From: Spisula solida
Taxonomy: Eukaryota > Mollusca > Bivalvia > Venerida > Mactridae
Assembly (NCBI GenBank): GCA_947247005.1
Contig: OX365948.1
Span: 13,567,455 to 13,631,454, forward strand
Reading direction: 5' to 3'
DNA length: 64,000 bases
The position numbers and the translations under genes were made by a program. Numbering within the stretch: position 1 is the first letter of the stretch; each line of letters opens with the position of its first letter. Of this stretch, positions 23,916-36,440 are shown piece by piece. The notes beneath the pieces were generated by a model. That model made no database searches. It was not told where the DNA came from and worked only from the letters and a program-made list of their open reading frames with translations.

Positions 23916-24482
23916 ATGTATTCAGGACTAGGTCTATTTATTCAGGTATGGGCCCATTTATTTTACTCTGGTTATTTATTCAGAACAGGTTCTATTTATT
24001 TAGGACTAGGCACATGTATTCAGGACTGAATTCATGTATTCAGGACTGGGTACATGTATTCAGGACTAGGTCTATTTATTCTGGACTGGGCCCATGTGTT
24101 CAGGACTAGGTCTATTTATTCAGGTATGGGCCCATTCATTCTACTCTGGTTATTTATTCAGAACAGGTTCTATTTATTTAGGACTAGGCACATGTATTCA
24201 GGACTGAATTCATGTATTCATGACTGGGTACATGTATTCAGGACTAGGTCTATTTATTCTGGACTGGGCCCATGTGTTCAGGACTAGGTCTATTTATTCA
24301 GGTATGGGCCCATTCATTCTACTCTGGTTATTTATTCAGAACAGGTTCTATTTATTTAGGACTAGGCACATGTATTCAGGACTGAATTCATGTATTCCGG
24401 ACTGGGTACATGTATTCAGGACTAGGTCTATTTATTCTGGACTTGGTCCATGTGTTCAGGACTAGGTCTATTTATTCAGGAC
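23916..24482. repeat. Higher-order tandem repeat, 178-bp period
   Basis: The basic motif is 20-24 bp (TATTCAGGACTAGGTCTATT). Seven to eight diverged monomers form a 178-bp unit, present about three times: the string TGTATTCAGGACTAGGTCTA near 24054 recurs at 24232. Units are nearly identical to each other while monomers inside are diverged, so the amplification of the large unit is recent. Confidence 0.9.
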
Positions 24483-24773
24483 TGGGTCCACATATTAAGG
24501 ACTGGTGCCATGTTTTCAGGACTAGGTCAGTTGGTTCAAGCCTTGTTTCTGTGATTAGGTTTTAGGAATGTTCGTGACTGAGTCTATTTATTCACAAGCA
24601 ATCAAGCTTGATGTTGTCAGCTGGTTAATAGGTAGATTATGGAGATATGGAGTCCTGAGATCACAACATATAGTTATATGTCTGGATCTAGTAGTTAGTC
24701 CTGTCATAAAATGCCTCCTTCCAACATAATAACCCTCATTGTCTTGATAAATATAAACATACAGCATCTTACA

Positions 24774-24873
24774 GATAGTCTGAACGTCCCATTATGGTCT
24801 GAGGTAAAGATAGTCTGAACGTAGGATTATGGTCTGAGGGAAGGATAGTCTGAGCGTCCGATTATGGTCTGAG
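24774..24873. repeat. Short triplicate, about 47-bp unit
   Basis: GATAGTCTGAACGTCCGATT ATGGTCTGAGG occurs two to three times in a row. Confidence 0.7.
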
Positions 24874-25062
24874 GGATAATGTTAACAACCAGATAAAGAC
24901 TACATTAAATGAACTACCTTCATTATTCTACATCATGAATGCCAAAACTTTTCTACATATAAATCTAGTGTCATAGGATTTGCAAGCGACATTGCTACTA
25001 TTTGAGTTTGTGATTGAATCCACATGATTCTAACAAAAATTAAATTTTTGTCTTATTTGTGG

Positions 25063-25490
25063 CTTACCGGTTTTCAACCGGAGGGGACTAGAGGTTTGCA
25101 GTCCGTTTGTCTGTATGTCTGTTCGTCAGTCCGGGCACACAAATGGCCACTTGTTGGGTATTAGAGAACAAAAGAAATACCCAATTAATATCCATTTATG
25201 AGAACATTCCGTAAGTCTCTGATTGGGTAGTTTTTCACTTGTTTTTAACGTAAGAAAACCCCAATTTATGGTCAACCGAAAGGACATCTATCAGTCAGTG
25301 AAATATCTGGATCGTGACATAACTCAAATAGTTTTCAAGCTCGGTTTACGATATTTGGTATGTGGATAGGGGGCAAAAAGGGGATTATGCACTTCTGAAT
25401 ATTGTTTTATCCTGACAAAAATTGTGGTTGCCATGGCAACAGAAACATTAAAATGGTTGCGGCTTAAAACCAGTAGGGGACTTCAGTATT
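25063..25490. repeat. Likely dispersed repeat, unclassified
   Basis: It begins GGCTTACCGGTTTTCAACCG GAGGGGACTAGAGG and ends near GCGGCTTAAAACCAGTAGGG GAC, with the GTCTGTATGTCTGTTCGTCAG style seen at the start of other elements here. A single copy only is in the window, so this is weak. Confidence 0.35.
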
Positions 25491-25638
25491 GCTTACAATA
25501 GTTAATGACTTGTTTATTCTGCAGTATGTTTACTTGACGACTTGCTCATATAAAATGTTCCTTGATATTTCTATATATAATATTAGGTATTATAGGATGA
25601 AACCATGACATTTCTATACATAACATTTGGTATTATAG

Positions 25639-25742
25639 GATGAAACAGTTTGGTACAGTGATGAAGTTAATGTTGGCTAAACAGAGAGCTACAGGAATGG
25701 AAGTAGACGAGAACAAGCCACTCATTGATGAAATGGAATCAG
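25639..25742 (+). CDS. OTOF: Otoferlin-like exon: linker between C2A and C2B
   Basis: The 104-nt exon begins with G completing Thr (AC|G), followed by MKQFGTVMKLMLAKQRATGM and EVDENKPLIDEMES, leaving G for the next exon. The basic stretch KQFGTVMKLMLAKQR aligns with the otoferlin linker motif (x-S-A-MKLG-KNR). The ATG at its start is internal, not an initiator, since the phases match on both sides. The donor is G|GTATTT, rather weak. The giant 24-bp satellite begins only about 50 bp downstream. Confidence 0.88.
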
Positions 25743-25789
25743 GTATTTATAAAAAAAACCTTGTTAACATATTTAACACCCCTCTGTAC

Positions 25790-28700
25790 TGCATATTGAA
25801 TGCCCCTCAGTATACATATTGAACACCTCTCAATGACACATAATGAAGGCCCTTAGTATTGTATATTTAACATCCCTTAGCACTTAACATTGAATACCCC
25901 TCTGTATCTCATATTGAAACACCCCTCTGTAACACATATTGTACATCTCTCTGTAACACATATTGTACACCCCTCTGTAACACATATTGTACACCCCTCT
26001 GTAACACATATTGTACACCCCTCTGTAACACATATTGAAACACCTCTCTGTAACACATATTGAAACACCCCCTCTGTAACACATATTGTACACCCCTCTG
26101 TAACACATATTGTACACCCCTCTGTAACACATATTGTACATCTCTCTGTAACACATATTGTAACACCCCTCTTTAACACATATTGTACATCTCTCTGTTA
26201 CACATATTGTACACCCCTCTGTAACACATATTGTACACCTCTCTGTAACACATATTGTAACACCCCTCTATAACACATATTGTACACCCCTCTGTTACAC
26301 ATATTGAAACACCACCTCTGTAACACATATTGTAACACCCATCTATAACACATATTGTACACCCCTCTGTAACACATATTGTACACCCCTCTGTAACACA
26401 TATTGTACACCCCTCTGTAACACATATTGTACACCCCTCTGTTACACATATTGAAACACCACCTCTGTAACACATATTGTAACACCCATCTATAACACAT
26501 ATTGTACACCCCTCTGTAACACATATTGTACACCCCTCTGTAACACATATTGTACACCTCTCTGTAACACATATTGTAACACCCCTCTATAACACATATT
26601 GTACACCCCTCTGTTACACATATTGAAACACCACCTCTGTAACACATATTGTAACACCCATCTATAACACATATTGTACACCCCTCTGTTACACATATTG
26701 AAACACCACCTCTGTAACACATATTGTAACACCCATCTATAACACATATTGTACACCCCTCTGTAACACATATTGTACACCCCTCTGTAACACATATTGT
26801 ACACCCCTCTGTTACACATATTGAAACACCACCTCTGTAACACATATTGTAACACCCATCTATAACACATATTGTACACCCCTCTGTAACACATATTGTA
26901 CACCCCTCTGTAACACATATTGTACACCCCTCTGTTACACATATTGAAACACCACCTCTGTAACACATATTGTAACACCCATCTATAACACATATTGTAC
27001 ACCCCTCTGTAACACATATTGTACACCCCTCTGTAACACATATTGTACATCTCTCTGTAACACATATTGTACATCCCTCTGTAACACATATTGTACACCC
27101 CTCTGTAACACATATTGTACACCTCTCTGTAACACATATTGTAACACCCCTCTATAACACATATTGTACACCCCTCTGTAACACATATTGTAACACCCCT
27201 CTGTAACACATATTGAAACACCTCTCTGTAACACATATTGAAACACCCCTTCTGTAACACATATTGTACACCCCTCTGTAACACATATTGTACACCCCTC
27301 TGTAACACATATTGTACACCTCTCTGTAACACATATTGTAACACCCCTCTATAACACATATTGTACACCCCTCTGTTACACATATTGAAACACCACCTCT
27401 GTAACACATATTGTAACACCCATCTATAACACATATTGTACACCCCTCTGTAACACATATTGTACACCCCTCTGTAACACATATTGTACACCCCTCTGTA
27501 ACACATATTGTACACCTCTCTGTAACACATATTGTAACACCCCTCTATAACACATATTGTACACCCCTCTGTTACACATATTGAAACACCACCTCTGTAA
27601 CACATATTGTAACACCCATCTATAACACATATTGTACACCCCTCTGTAACACATATTGTACACCCCTCTGTAACACATATTGTACACCTCTCTGTAACAC
27701 ATATTGTAACACCCCTCTATAACACATATTGTACACCCCTCTGTTACACATATTGAAACACCACCTCTGTAACACATATTGTAACACCCATCTATAACAC
27801 ATATTGTACACCCCTCTGTTACACATATTGAAACACCACCTCTGTAACACATATTGTAACACCCATCTATAACACATATTGTACACCCCTCTGTAACACA
27901 TATTGTACACCCCTCTGTAACACATATTGTACACCCCTCTGTAACACATATTGTACACCCCTCTGTTACACATATTGAAACACCACCTCTGTAACACATA
28001 TTGTAACACCCATCTATAACACATATTGTACACCCCTCTGTAACACATATTGTACACCCCTCTGTAACACATATTGTACACCTCTCTGTAACACATATTG
28101 TAACACCCCTCTATAACACATATTGTACACCCCTCTGTAACACATATTGTAACACCCCTCTGTAACACATATTGAAACACCTCTCTGTAACACATATTGA
28201 AACACCCCTTCTGTAACACATATTGTACACCCCTCTGTAACACATATTGTACACCCCTCTGTAACACATATTGTACACCTCTCTGTAACACATATTGTAA
28301 CACCCCTCTATAACACATATTGTACACCCCTCTGTTACACATATTGAAACACCACCTCTGTAACACATATTGTAACACCCATCTATAACACATATTGTAC
28401 ACCCCTCTGTAACACATATTGTACACCCCTCTGTAACACATATTGTACACCCCTCTGTAACACATATTGTACACCTCTCTGTAACACATATTGTAACACC
28501 CCTCTATAACACATATTGTACACCCCTCTGTTACACATATTGAAACACCACCTCTGTAACACATATTGTAACACCCATCTATAACACATATTGTACACCC
28601 CTCTGTAACACATATTGTACACCCCTCTGTAACACATATTGTACACCTCTCTGTAACACATATTGTAACACCCCTCTATAACACATATTGTACACCCCTC

Positions 28701-30195
28701 TGTTACACATATTGAAACACCACCTCTGTAACACATATTGTAACACCCATCTATAACACATATTGTACACCCCTCTGTTACACATATTGAAACACCACCT
28801 CTGTAACACATATTGTAACACCCATCTATAACACATATTGTACACCCCTCTGTAACACATATTGTACACCCCTCTGTAACACATATTGTACACCCCTCTG
28901 TAACACATATTGTACACCCCTCTGTTACACATATTGAAACACCACCTCTGTAACACATATTGTAACACCCATCTATAACACATATTGTACACCCCTCTGT
29001 AACACATATTGTACACCCCTCTGTAACACATATTGTACATCTCTCTGTCACACATATTGTACATCCCTCTGTAACACATATTGTACACCCCTCTGTAACA
29101 CATATTGTACACCCCTCTGTAACACATATTGTACATCTCTCTGTCACACATATTGTACATCTCTCTGTCACACATATTGTACACCCCTCTGTTACACATA
29201 TTTTACACCCCTCGGTAACACATAATGTACACCCCTTTGTAACACATATTGTACATCCCTCTGTAACACATATTGTAACACCCCTCTGTAACACATATTG
29301 TTCCACTCTCTGTAACACATATTGTAACACCCCTCTGTAACACAAATTGTACACCCCTCTGTAACACATATTGAAACACCCCTCTGTAACACATATTGTA
29401 CACCCCTCTGTAACACATATTGAAACACCCCTCTGTAACACAAATTGTTCATCTCGCTGTAACACATATTGTACATCCCTCTGTAACACATATTGTAACA
29501 CCCCTCTGTAACACATATTGTACACCCCTCTGTAACACATATTGTACACCCCTCTGTAACACATATTGAAACACCCCTCTGTAACACATATTGTACACCC
29601 CTCTGTAACACATATTGTACACCCCTCTGTAACACATATTGTACACCCCTCTGTAACACATATTGTACACCCCCCTGTAACACATATTGTACACCCCTCT
29701 GTAACACATATTGAAACACCCCTCTGTAACACATATTGAAACACCCCTCTGTACCACATATTGAAACACCCCTCTGTTACACATAATGTACACCCCTCTG
29801 TAACACATATTGAAACACCCCTCTGTACAACATATTGAAACACCCCTCTGTAACACATATTTTACACCCCTCTGTAACACATATTGAAACACCCCTCTGT
29901 ACCACATATTGAAACACCCCTCTGTTACACATAACGTACACCCCTCTGTACCACATATTGAAACACCCCTCTGTTACACATAATGTACACCCCTCTGTAA
30001 CACATATTGAAACACCCCTCTGTTACACACATTGTACACCCCTCTGTAACACATATTGAAACACCCCTCTGTTACACACATTGTACATCTCTCTGTAACA
30101 CATATTGAAACACCCCTCTGTAACACATAATGTACACCCCTAATGACAGATAGTGAAGGGCCCCTCAGTATTACACATTGAACACCACTCTGTAT
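25790..30195. repeat. 4.4-kb minisatellite, 24-bp unit, higher-order 959 bp
   Basis: The unit is TAACACATATTGTACACCCC TCTG, with variants TTGAAACACC, TTGTAACACCCATCTA and CCTCTCTG; roughly 180 copies. The order of variants repeats: sequence from about 27070 to 28000 recurs at 28030-28960 with a constant 959-bp offset (about 40 units). Upstream of about 27030 the offset becomes 1031, so the later copy lacks three units. Both edges (25790-25900, 30130-30195) are diverged. Because 24 is a multiple of 3 and all minus frames lack stops, minus-strand open frames up to 491 codons occur (CYRGVYNM-type octapeptides); I do not treat them as genes. Confidence 0.97.
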
Positions 30196-31379
30196 TACAT
30201 AATTCACACTAAAATTAAATAAAATACACCAGCAACAACTTACTTCAATTATTTTCTTTAATTAGTTACTCACAATAATTAACACTAACAACATGAGTTT
30301 TTATTGCCTGCAATAATGATATCTTAAAATGCTGATAAATTCTCTTGTTCCCAATAAGTGTTACAAATATCATTATAATATCTATCAAAATGTAAGCTTT
30401 CACAAAGACATACGTATAAATATTTTCTACTTTTATCTCCTCACAAGAGATTTCTCTGTCATCAAGTATGAGGAAGCAATCATGTTTTAATACTTTCTCA
30501 TGTAATATGGGCTTGGTAACCATGACAATTGTCTTCTTTTGTTTACTAGCTAACCTGGACTACAAACTTCTCTGTTACCACTATCAAAGGACTTGTCCCT
30601 TTAGCCCAACAAAGTTTATAGTATATAGAAATGTAAAACCTTGTTGGGCCAAAGGGACAAGGTCATTTTGCACTCCAATATATACTGGACACTTGATGTT
30701 AGATTCAAGATACATACAGTATTTTGATAAAAAGTGGAGCACACTGTTTGAGGACAGCTCTTGTTTGCTATAAAAACTTGGGTTTTCCTAGAGACCAACA
30801 GTATTGGTGAACTTGTAATGTTTTCTTGTTGAAAGAATTTGTCAAACCAGAAATTGTAAAATAGAGAGAAAAATTCTAACAGTCCTTGTTGCTCTTAAGA
30901 CCAACATGACATAACATGGGTAATAAACTGGGGGACACTTTGAGAAGATTAATTTGATTCCTTTACAGTTGATGGTGCACATACTTGTTGATTAAAATCA
31001 CAGAGATTTATGTAACCTTTAGGAAGCAATTTGTTGCCATGCGTATATAATTGTCATCCTTCCTTGGTGTCAATACTGAATAGCATCATGTGATTGAAGT
31101 TAATGAAAATCTGGAGGCATTACAATTCGGCTGCCAGTTCTTATTCGATGACATTTATCTGGTGTGGCAGACTGCTTGATCAAGATTCAGATTTCCAGTC
31201 AACCACAAGTGACAAAGTGCTTGTAAATTTTAACATGCTGGAATATTACTGCTGACGGATTTAATTTAGTTTGCATATTGTTTTTTCCAGAAATTTTTTT
31301 TTTATTCTTTTTGTGTGGGTGGGTGGGCTTTTAGATTTGTGAGCAGCTTGGCAGGTAGATTAATGGGCTTTTATAAAAA
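30196..31379. other. Intronic sequence, one hairpin
   Basis: Apart from the hairpin at 30591-30662, I see no gene or repeat structure. Confidence 0.45.
30591..30662. other. Near-perfect hairpin, about 27-bp stem
   Basis: ACTTGTCCCTTTAGCCCAAC AAAGTTT is followed by a loop of about 16 nt and AAACCTTGTTGGGCCAAAGG GACAAGG. About 24 of 27 positions pair. It could be a tiny palindromic MITE remnant or a small-RNA precursor; no further evidence is available here. Confidence 0.6.
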
Positions 31380-32235
31380 TTTCTGGGTGAATTTTAAGAT
31401 TGTGGGTAGTTTGGCAGGCCTGTAAATTGGCGGGAAGCTTGGTGGGCTTTTAAATAGACTTGCAAGTTGGTTGGTCTTTTGATTGACAGGCAGTTTGGTT
31501 GGCCTTTTGATTGACAGGCAGTTTGGTTGGCCTTTTGATTGACTGGCTGTTTGGTGGGCATTTATATTGGCAGGCAGTTTGGTTGGCCTTTTGATTGACA
31601 GGCAGTTTGGTTGGCCTTTTGATTGACTGGCTGTTTGGTGGGCATTTATATTGGCAGGCAGTTTGGTTGGCTTTTTGATTGACAGGCAGTTTGATGGGCA
31701 TTTATATTGGCAGGCAGTTTGGTTGGCCTTTTGATTGACTGGCTGTTTGGTGGGCATTTATATTGGCAGGCAGTTTGGTTGGCCTTTTGATTGACTGGCT
31801 GTTTGGTGGGCATTTATATTGGCAGGCAGTCTTGTTGGCCTTTTGATTGACAGGCAGTTTGGTGGGCTTTTAAAATGGTGGGTAGTTTTGTGAGTTTTTT
31901 TTATTGGCGAGCAGTTTGGATGGCTTTAAGATTGGAATGTAATTTGTTGGTCTTTTAGATTTGTGCACAGTTTTATGGTCTTTTTGATTGGCTGGGAGTT
32001 TGGTGGGCTATAAGATTGGTTGTTAATTTGGTGGGCAATAAGATTGGTGGGAAGTTTTGTGGGCATTATGATTGGTTGTTAGTTTAGTGGGCAATAAGAT
32101 TGGTGGGTAGTTTCGTAGGCATTATGATTGGTGGATAGTTTGGTGGGCAATATGATTGGTGGATAGTTTGGTGGGCAATATGATTGGTTGGTAGTTTGGT
32201 AGGCAATATGATTGGTGGGTAGTTTGGTGGACTTT
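31380..32235. repeat. Minisatellite, 56-bp dimeric unit, degenerate right half
   Basis: In 31450-31860 the unit TGGGCATTTATATTGGCAGG ... GGCCTTTTGATTGACTGGCT is regular at 56 bp, made of two related 28-bp halves (GGCAGTTTGGTTGG / GGCTGTTTGGTGGG). To the right it decays to a ~30-bp pattern (GATTGGTGGGTAGTTTGGTG). It ends about 180 bp before the next exon. Confidence 0.92.
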
Positions 32236-32416
32236 TTGACATTTTTGGTGGAGTTGTTGTAGTTATGTTATTGTTGTTCGAATAATAACTTAAAACATTT
32301 TCTTTTATATGTTTAGAAGTAGTGTGGGCTTGTTTCTTGATTGATAGTTTTATTGATTGAACCGTTTTGAAAGTATACTGAAGTATACCGATTTTGTTGT
32401 TCTTTTTTTACATTAG

Positions 32417-32543
32417 ATGCCAGTTTAGATGCCAAGGCAGCTGAGGTGGCGTCCATGTTGTCACGTGTAGCGGGTGAGAAGGAGATGGACTATGATCAGA
32501 CCAGTGAAGGGTCAGCCATCATGACACAATCGGGCATCAAAAG
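32417..32543 (+). CDS. OTOF: Otoferlin-like exon: linker before C2B
   Basis: The 127-nt exon is framed by TTTTTACATTAG and a consensus donor AG|GTGAGT. It reads (D)ASLDAKAAEVASMLSRV then AGEKEMDYDQTSEGSAIMTQ and SGIK, leaving AG. The segment corresponds to the poorly conserved region that precedes C2B in otoferlin (D-x-L-D...S-L-A-S-x). Recognition rests mainly on phase continuity with both neighbours, the splice sites and position rather than on strong sequence similarity. Confidence 0.85.
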
Positions 32544-34200
32544 GTGAGTGCAATGAAATATTATGATTCATACCAAGAACTTAAAGGACTTCTAGATTTG
32601 ACAAATTTAATTTGATATGAAGCCTGCATGAAATTTAGACTTTAAAAATGAAAATCTGTTTACAAGGATAAATTTATATTCTGAATAACATGATAGGTAC
32701 TCTTAATAAATGATAAGTACTCTTAATATTTGATGAAATCAGCTTGTTTTACGTCTTCCACAATATGGGGGAGACATTGATTTTGTGCTGAAGTCTGGAA
32801 CATAATTATGTAACAAAGTTTGTTAGCATTTGTTCCTCTTAACAGTCAGATTTCAATAAAGCTTGACATGAATAGTTGGCAGCATGCTTCGTGATGCATA
32901 TTGTCTCGATTTTAGGTGGGATGCTTATTGCTAGAGTGATGGCCCTTTGTGGGAGCCATATGTTTTTGTGACAAAAACCCTTATAGTTTGTATAACGTAA
33001 TTGTTGTAATTATGAACATGATTTTCTTGTTGAATGGAGCTTGCCCTTGCTTATAGACCGTGAGCCAGAGGGGGTTTTGCTCCCCCCCCCCAGGGGGAAT
33101 TTTGTGGACCATATTTTTTTGAAACCCCAAGGTGTGGCGAACATTTTGGCATAAAGTTTGCAACTGGCGGGTGGGGCTTTTCTCCGTTACCACGCTTTAA
33201 AATACGTTACCCCTAAAATATAAAAAAAATATTTTAATTTTTAAAGATAAATTGTACCATGATGCTATTAAATAATTCCAAGTTTGCATATGTTATTCAA
33301 GAGAGTAAACTTGTAGCTGCAAACTGATAGAATTTCAATGCCAAAATGCAATGTTAAAGAAGATAAATATGGGAAAACATACGTTACCCTAAAAAAACAA
33401 AAGTGTTTTGGCATAAAGTTTTTTATTTCAAATTTAGATGACCAGGCAATCAAATTATGAAGTTACCATTACAAAGTTCAACATTCAACCTAAAAAATGA
33501 TGTATAGATTGCCAGTATAGGTTAAGAGATAGATGTTGGTAGCGATTCTTAAAATGTCACACATTCTCCAAAACATGTGCGTTTTTCATTCCTTCAATAA
33601 TTTCAAGTATTCAAATTGTATCATACACTTTTCAGTTACATATAATACCATTTTATATATTTATAATGGTTTATATTATATATATTAACAAGAATCTTAC
33701 TTGTAAGGTATGTTAAGGCAATACTACATTGCACTTTACGTTACCAAACATACAAATTAAAGTTCATGTCGTCAGTGTCTTAAAAACGTACTTAAAACAA
33801 TAAAAAATAAAACAAATAACAATTTAATCCTACTCAAAAACTATTATAGGTTTGCAGTTCAAACTGTATATTTAACTAAACAACATGTAAATTATACTGT
33901 ACATGTATTTAAATATCAAACAAAAATACAATTTACTAGCCTTGTATTCTTGACTTTAGATAAACTTTACCACTAAAAAATAATTGATTTTGAAATCAAA
34001 ATATCTTTTATCGCAGTTTGCATTTGAACTTTCAACACATGTATTTTAACAAAAGAATTTATGTTTCAATTTACGCTACCTTACTTACAAACTTTACAAT
34101 ATCATATATGCTGTAATTTTAACACAATGTTGACTTATCTTTGTAAAATCTCAAACCTACAAGTATTTTTGTTTGCTTTATACAATATGTATTTAACTTA

Positions 34201-34223
34201 ACACACACACACACACACACACA
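34201..34223. repeat. (AC)n microsatellite
   Basis: An uninterrupted AC dinucleotide run of 23 bp inside the Harbinger-like element. Confidence 0.95.
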
Positions 34224-34724
34224 TTTAATAATCAAACTATGAAACTGGGACACAGATTGCCCCTCGATTTAATATCTTCATGAGAATACTATGCACACAC
34301 GACTTTTAGACATTTACTATTTACATCTATACAATCGTATGTCAGTTATTCAATCATACTACATACAAATTCAAAGCCACAGTGTATATTTGAAAATAAG
34401 TTTGAAACATTCTCTAGGGTGCACCAGGAATTACTAGACCCCAAAGTCAATTGTTCAATTCCTCTTGGTCTGTCCACCACTCCCCCACAGGAGGAAACGA
34501 TTGATAGGTGCATAATTATCTTACTGCGACTACCTGAATTGTTGTGCAATACTGACCAGTGAGAGGTCAAGATCATTTAAGGTAAAATACTCATTCATTG
34601 TTTGAAGCCTCTGCTTATATTTCCTAACTGTCTAGAGCCAGTATTGCATGTGTTACATACGACATGTAGTCAGGAATTGCTGCATCATATGACATTGTAT
34701 GGCTTTATAAGTGGGGAAGTTACA

Positions 34725-36440
34725 CAATATGGCCTAGGATGGCTGAAATCTGTATTGGTGAGTTCCCAATATGGCATAGGATGGCTGAAATCTGTGTTGG
34801 TGGGTTCCCAATATGGCATAGGATGGCTGAAATCTGTGTTGGTGTGTTCCCAATATGGCCTAGGATGGCTGAAATCTGTGTTGGTGTGTTCCCAATATGG
34901 CCTAGGATGGCTGAAATCTATGTTGGTGGGTTCCCAATGAGGCCTGGGATGGCTTAATCTGTGATTTTGAGTACCCAAAATGGCTTTGGTGGGTACCCAA
35001 TAGGGCCTGAGATGACTGTACTCTGAGGTTGTGGGTACCAAATGGAACCTGGGATGGCTGTTCTTTCTGGTGATGGGCATCCAATACAGCTCGGGATGTC
35101 TGTACTCAGAGGTGGTGGGTACCCAACAGGGCCTGAGATTACTGTACTCAGAGGAGGTTGGTACCAAATGGGGCCTGAGCTGGTTGTTCTCAGTGGTATA
35201 GGATAGTCAATAGGACCTGTGATGGCTGTTCTCTGTATAGGTGGGTACCCAATCGGTACCTGGGATGGTTGAACTTGTGGAGGTGAGTTCATAAGCTAGC
35301 ATGGGACGGCTGTACTAGGCAGTGTTAAGTACCAAATAGGGCATTGAATGGCTTTCCTCAGTGACTATGAGTATCTCTCAGGCATAGTATGGCCGTACAC
35401 AGTAGTTGTGAGTAGGACATATGGCCTAAGAATGCTGGTTGGTGGTGGAGAATTACCCAATAGAGCCAATGATGGCTATATTGCACCTGCTATGGCAGTA
35501 TTCAGTTGGTCCGATAACCCCTTAGGACATAGTATAGTTGATACACAGTCAGGTGTGACCGTACTCAATGGTTTGTGGACCACTTAGTGCAAAATATAAA
35601 CTGTAATTGGTGGTGATTGGGCCTTGGATGTCAGTACTATGTTGTTGTGACTCCTTTGTACCCTGTACAACTTGGTGAGACTGTAAGTCATTTGGTTATG
35701 AGCACCTATATGGGGTATGAAATCAGTAATTATTTGGGATGAGTGCCCTTTTGGGCCTTATATGACTGTAGTTTTGTACTAGAGAGTAACCCATATAGCC
35801 TTGTACAGCTGTGCTCAGTAATAGTGAGTACCATATAGAAACTTACATGTATATGACTTTACTCAGTTGTCATGAGTATCTATTATGGCATACTATGGCT
35901 ATAATTAAGGGTGGTGAGTACCCAATATGTTCTTGGTTGGCTGTCCTCTTGGCTTTAAGTATCCAATAGGGCCTCAGATATAGCTGGCGCCATTAAGAAT
36001 TCAATAGGAATGGTTTTATTGGGCAATTGCAAGTACTCAATTGGTTATGGAATGTATGTATAGACAGTGTTATTAGTTCCCCATAAGGCCTGGGTTGACG
36101 TGTTTTAAGAACCCCGCCTAAGGGCATGATATGGGTGTACTCGGTGTTGGTTACACCCCATTCAGGCCTAATATATGATGGTGATGAGTACCCAGGCATG
36201 CCTGATAATGGTGTAATTGGTAGTGGTAAGCATAACAAAGGGTTTGGTACCCCTTATGGCCTAGTATGGCAATAAGAAGTGGTAGTGACTACCCCATACG
36301 GCATTGTATGGCTGTACTCTGTGATAGTGAGTACCGAATGTGACATTGGGTGGTTGTATTGACAAGTGTTATGTAACCCATATGATCTTGGGATGCCTGT
36401 ACTTTGCAGTGTTGCATATCCCATGGGGAATATGTTTCGT
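34725..36440. repeat. Degenerate minisatellite, about 42-bp unit
   Basis: At the left (34725-34950) five near-identical units contain GGCCTAGGATGGCTGAAATC and TGTGTTGGTGGGTTCCCAATA. To the right the pattern (GGTACCCAATAGGGCCTG... GATGGCTGTACTC) becomes very diverged but remains visible for 1.5 kb. It lies wholly inside the Harbinger-like element and probably belongs to it. Confidence 0.85.

Noticed and set aside
25640..25822. ATG-initiated 60-codon gene
   Set aside because: The ATG is the second codon of a linker exon with matching phases on both sides; the frame after 25742 is intron.
26198..29907. Minus-strand open frames of up to 491 codons with CYRGVYNM-type repeats
   Set aside because: They arise because the satellite unit is 24 bp, a multiple of 3, and lacks stops in all minus frames. 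Several overlapping frames are open at once, and no splice or promoter context supports a gene.
34602..35292. Open frames with YGLGWLKSVLVCSQ and PSQ repeats
   Set aside because: Translations of the 42-bp minisatellite inside the Harbinger-like element on both strands.
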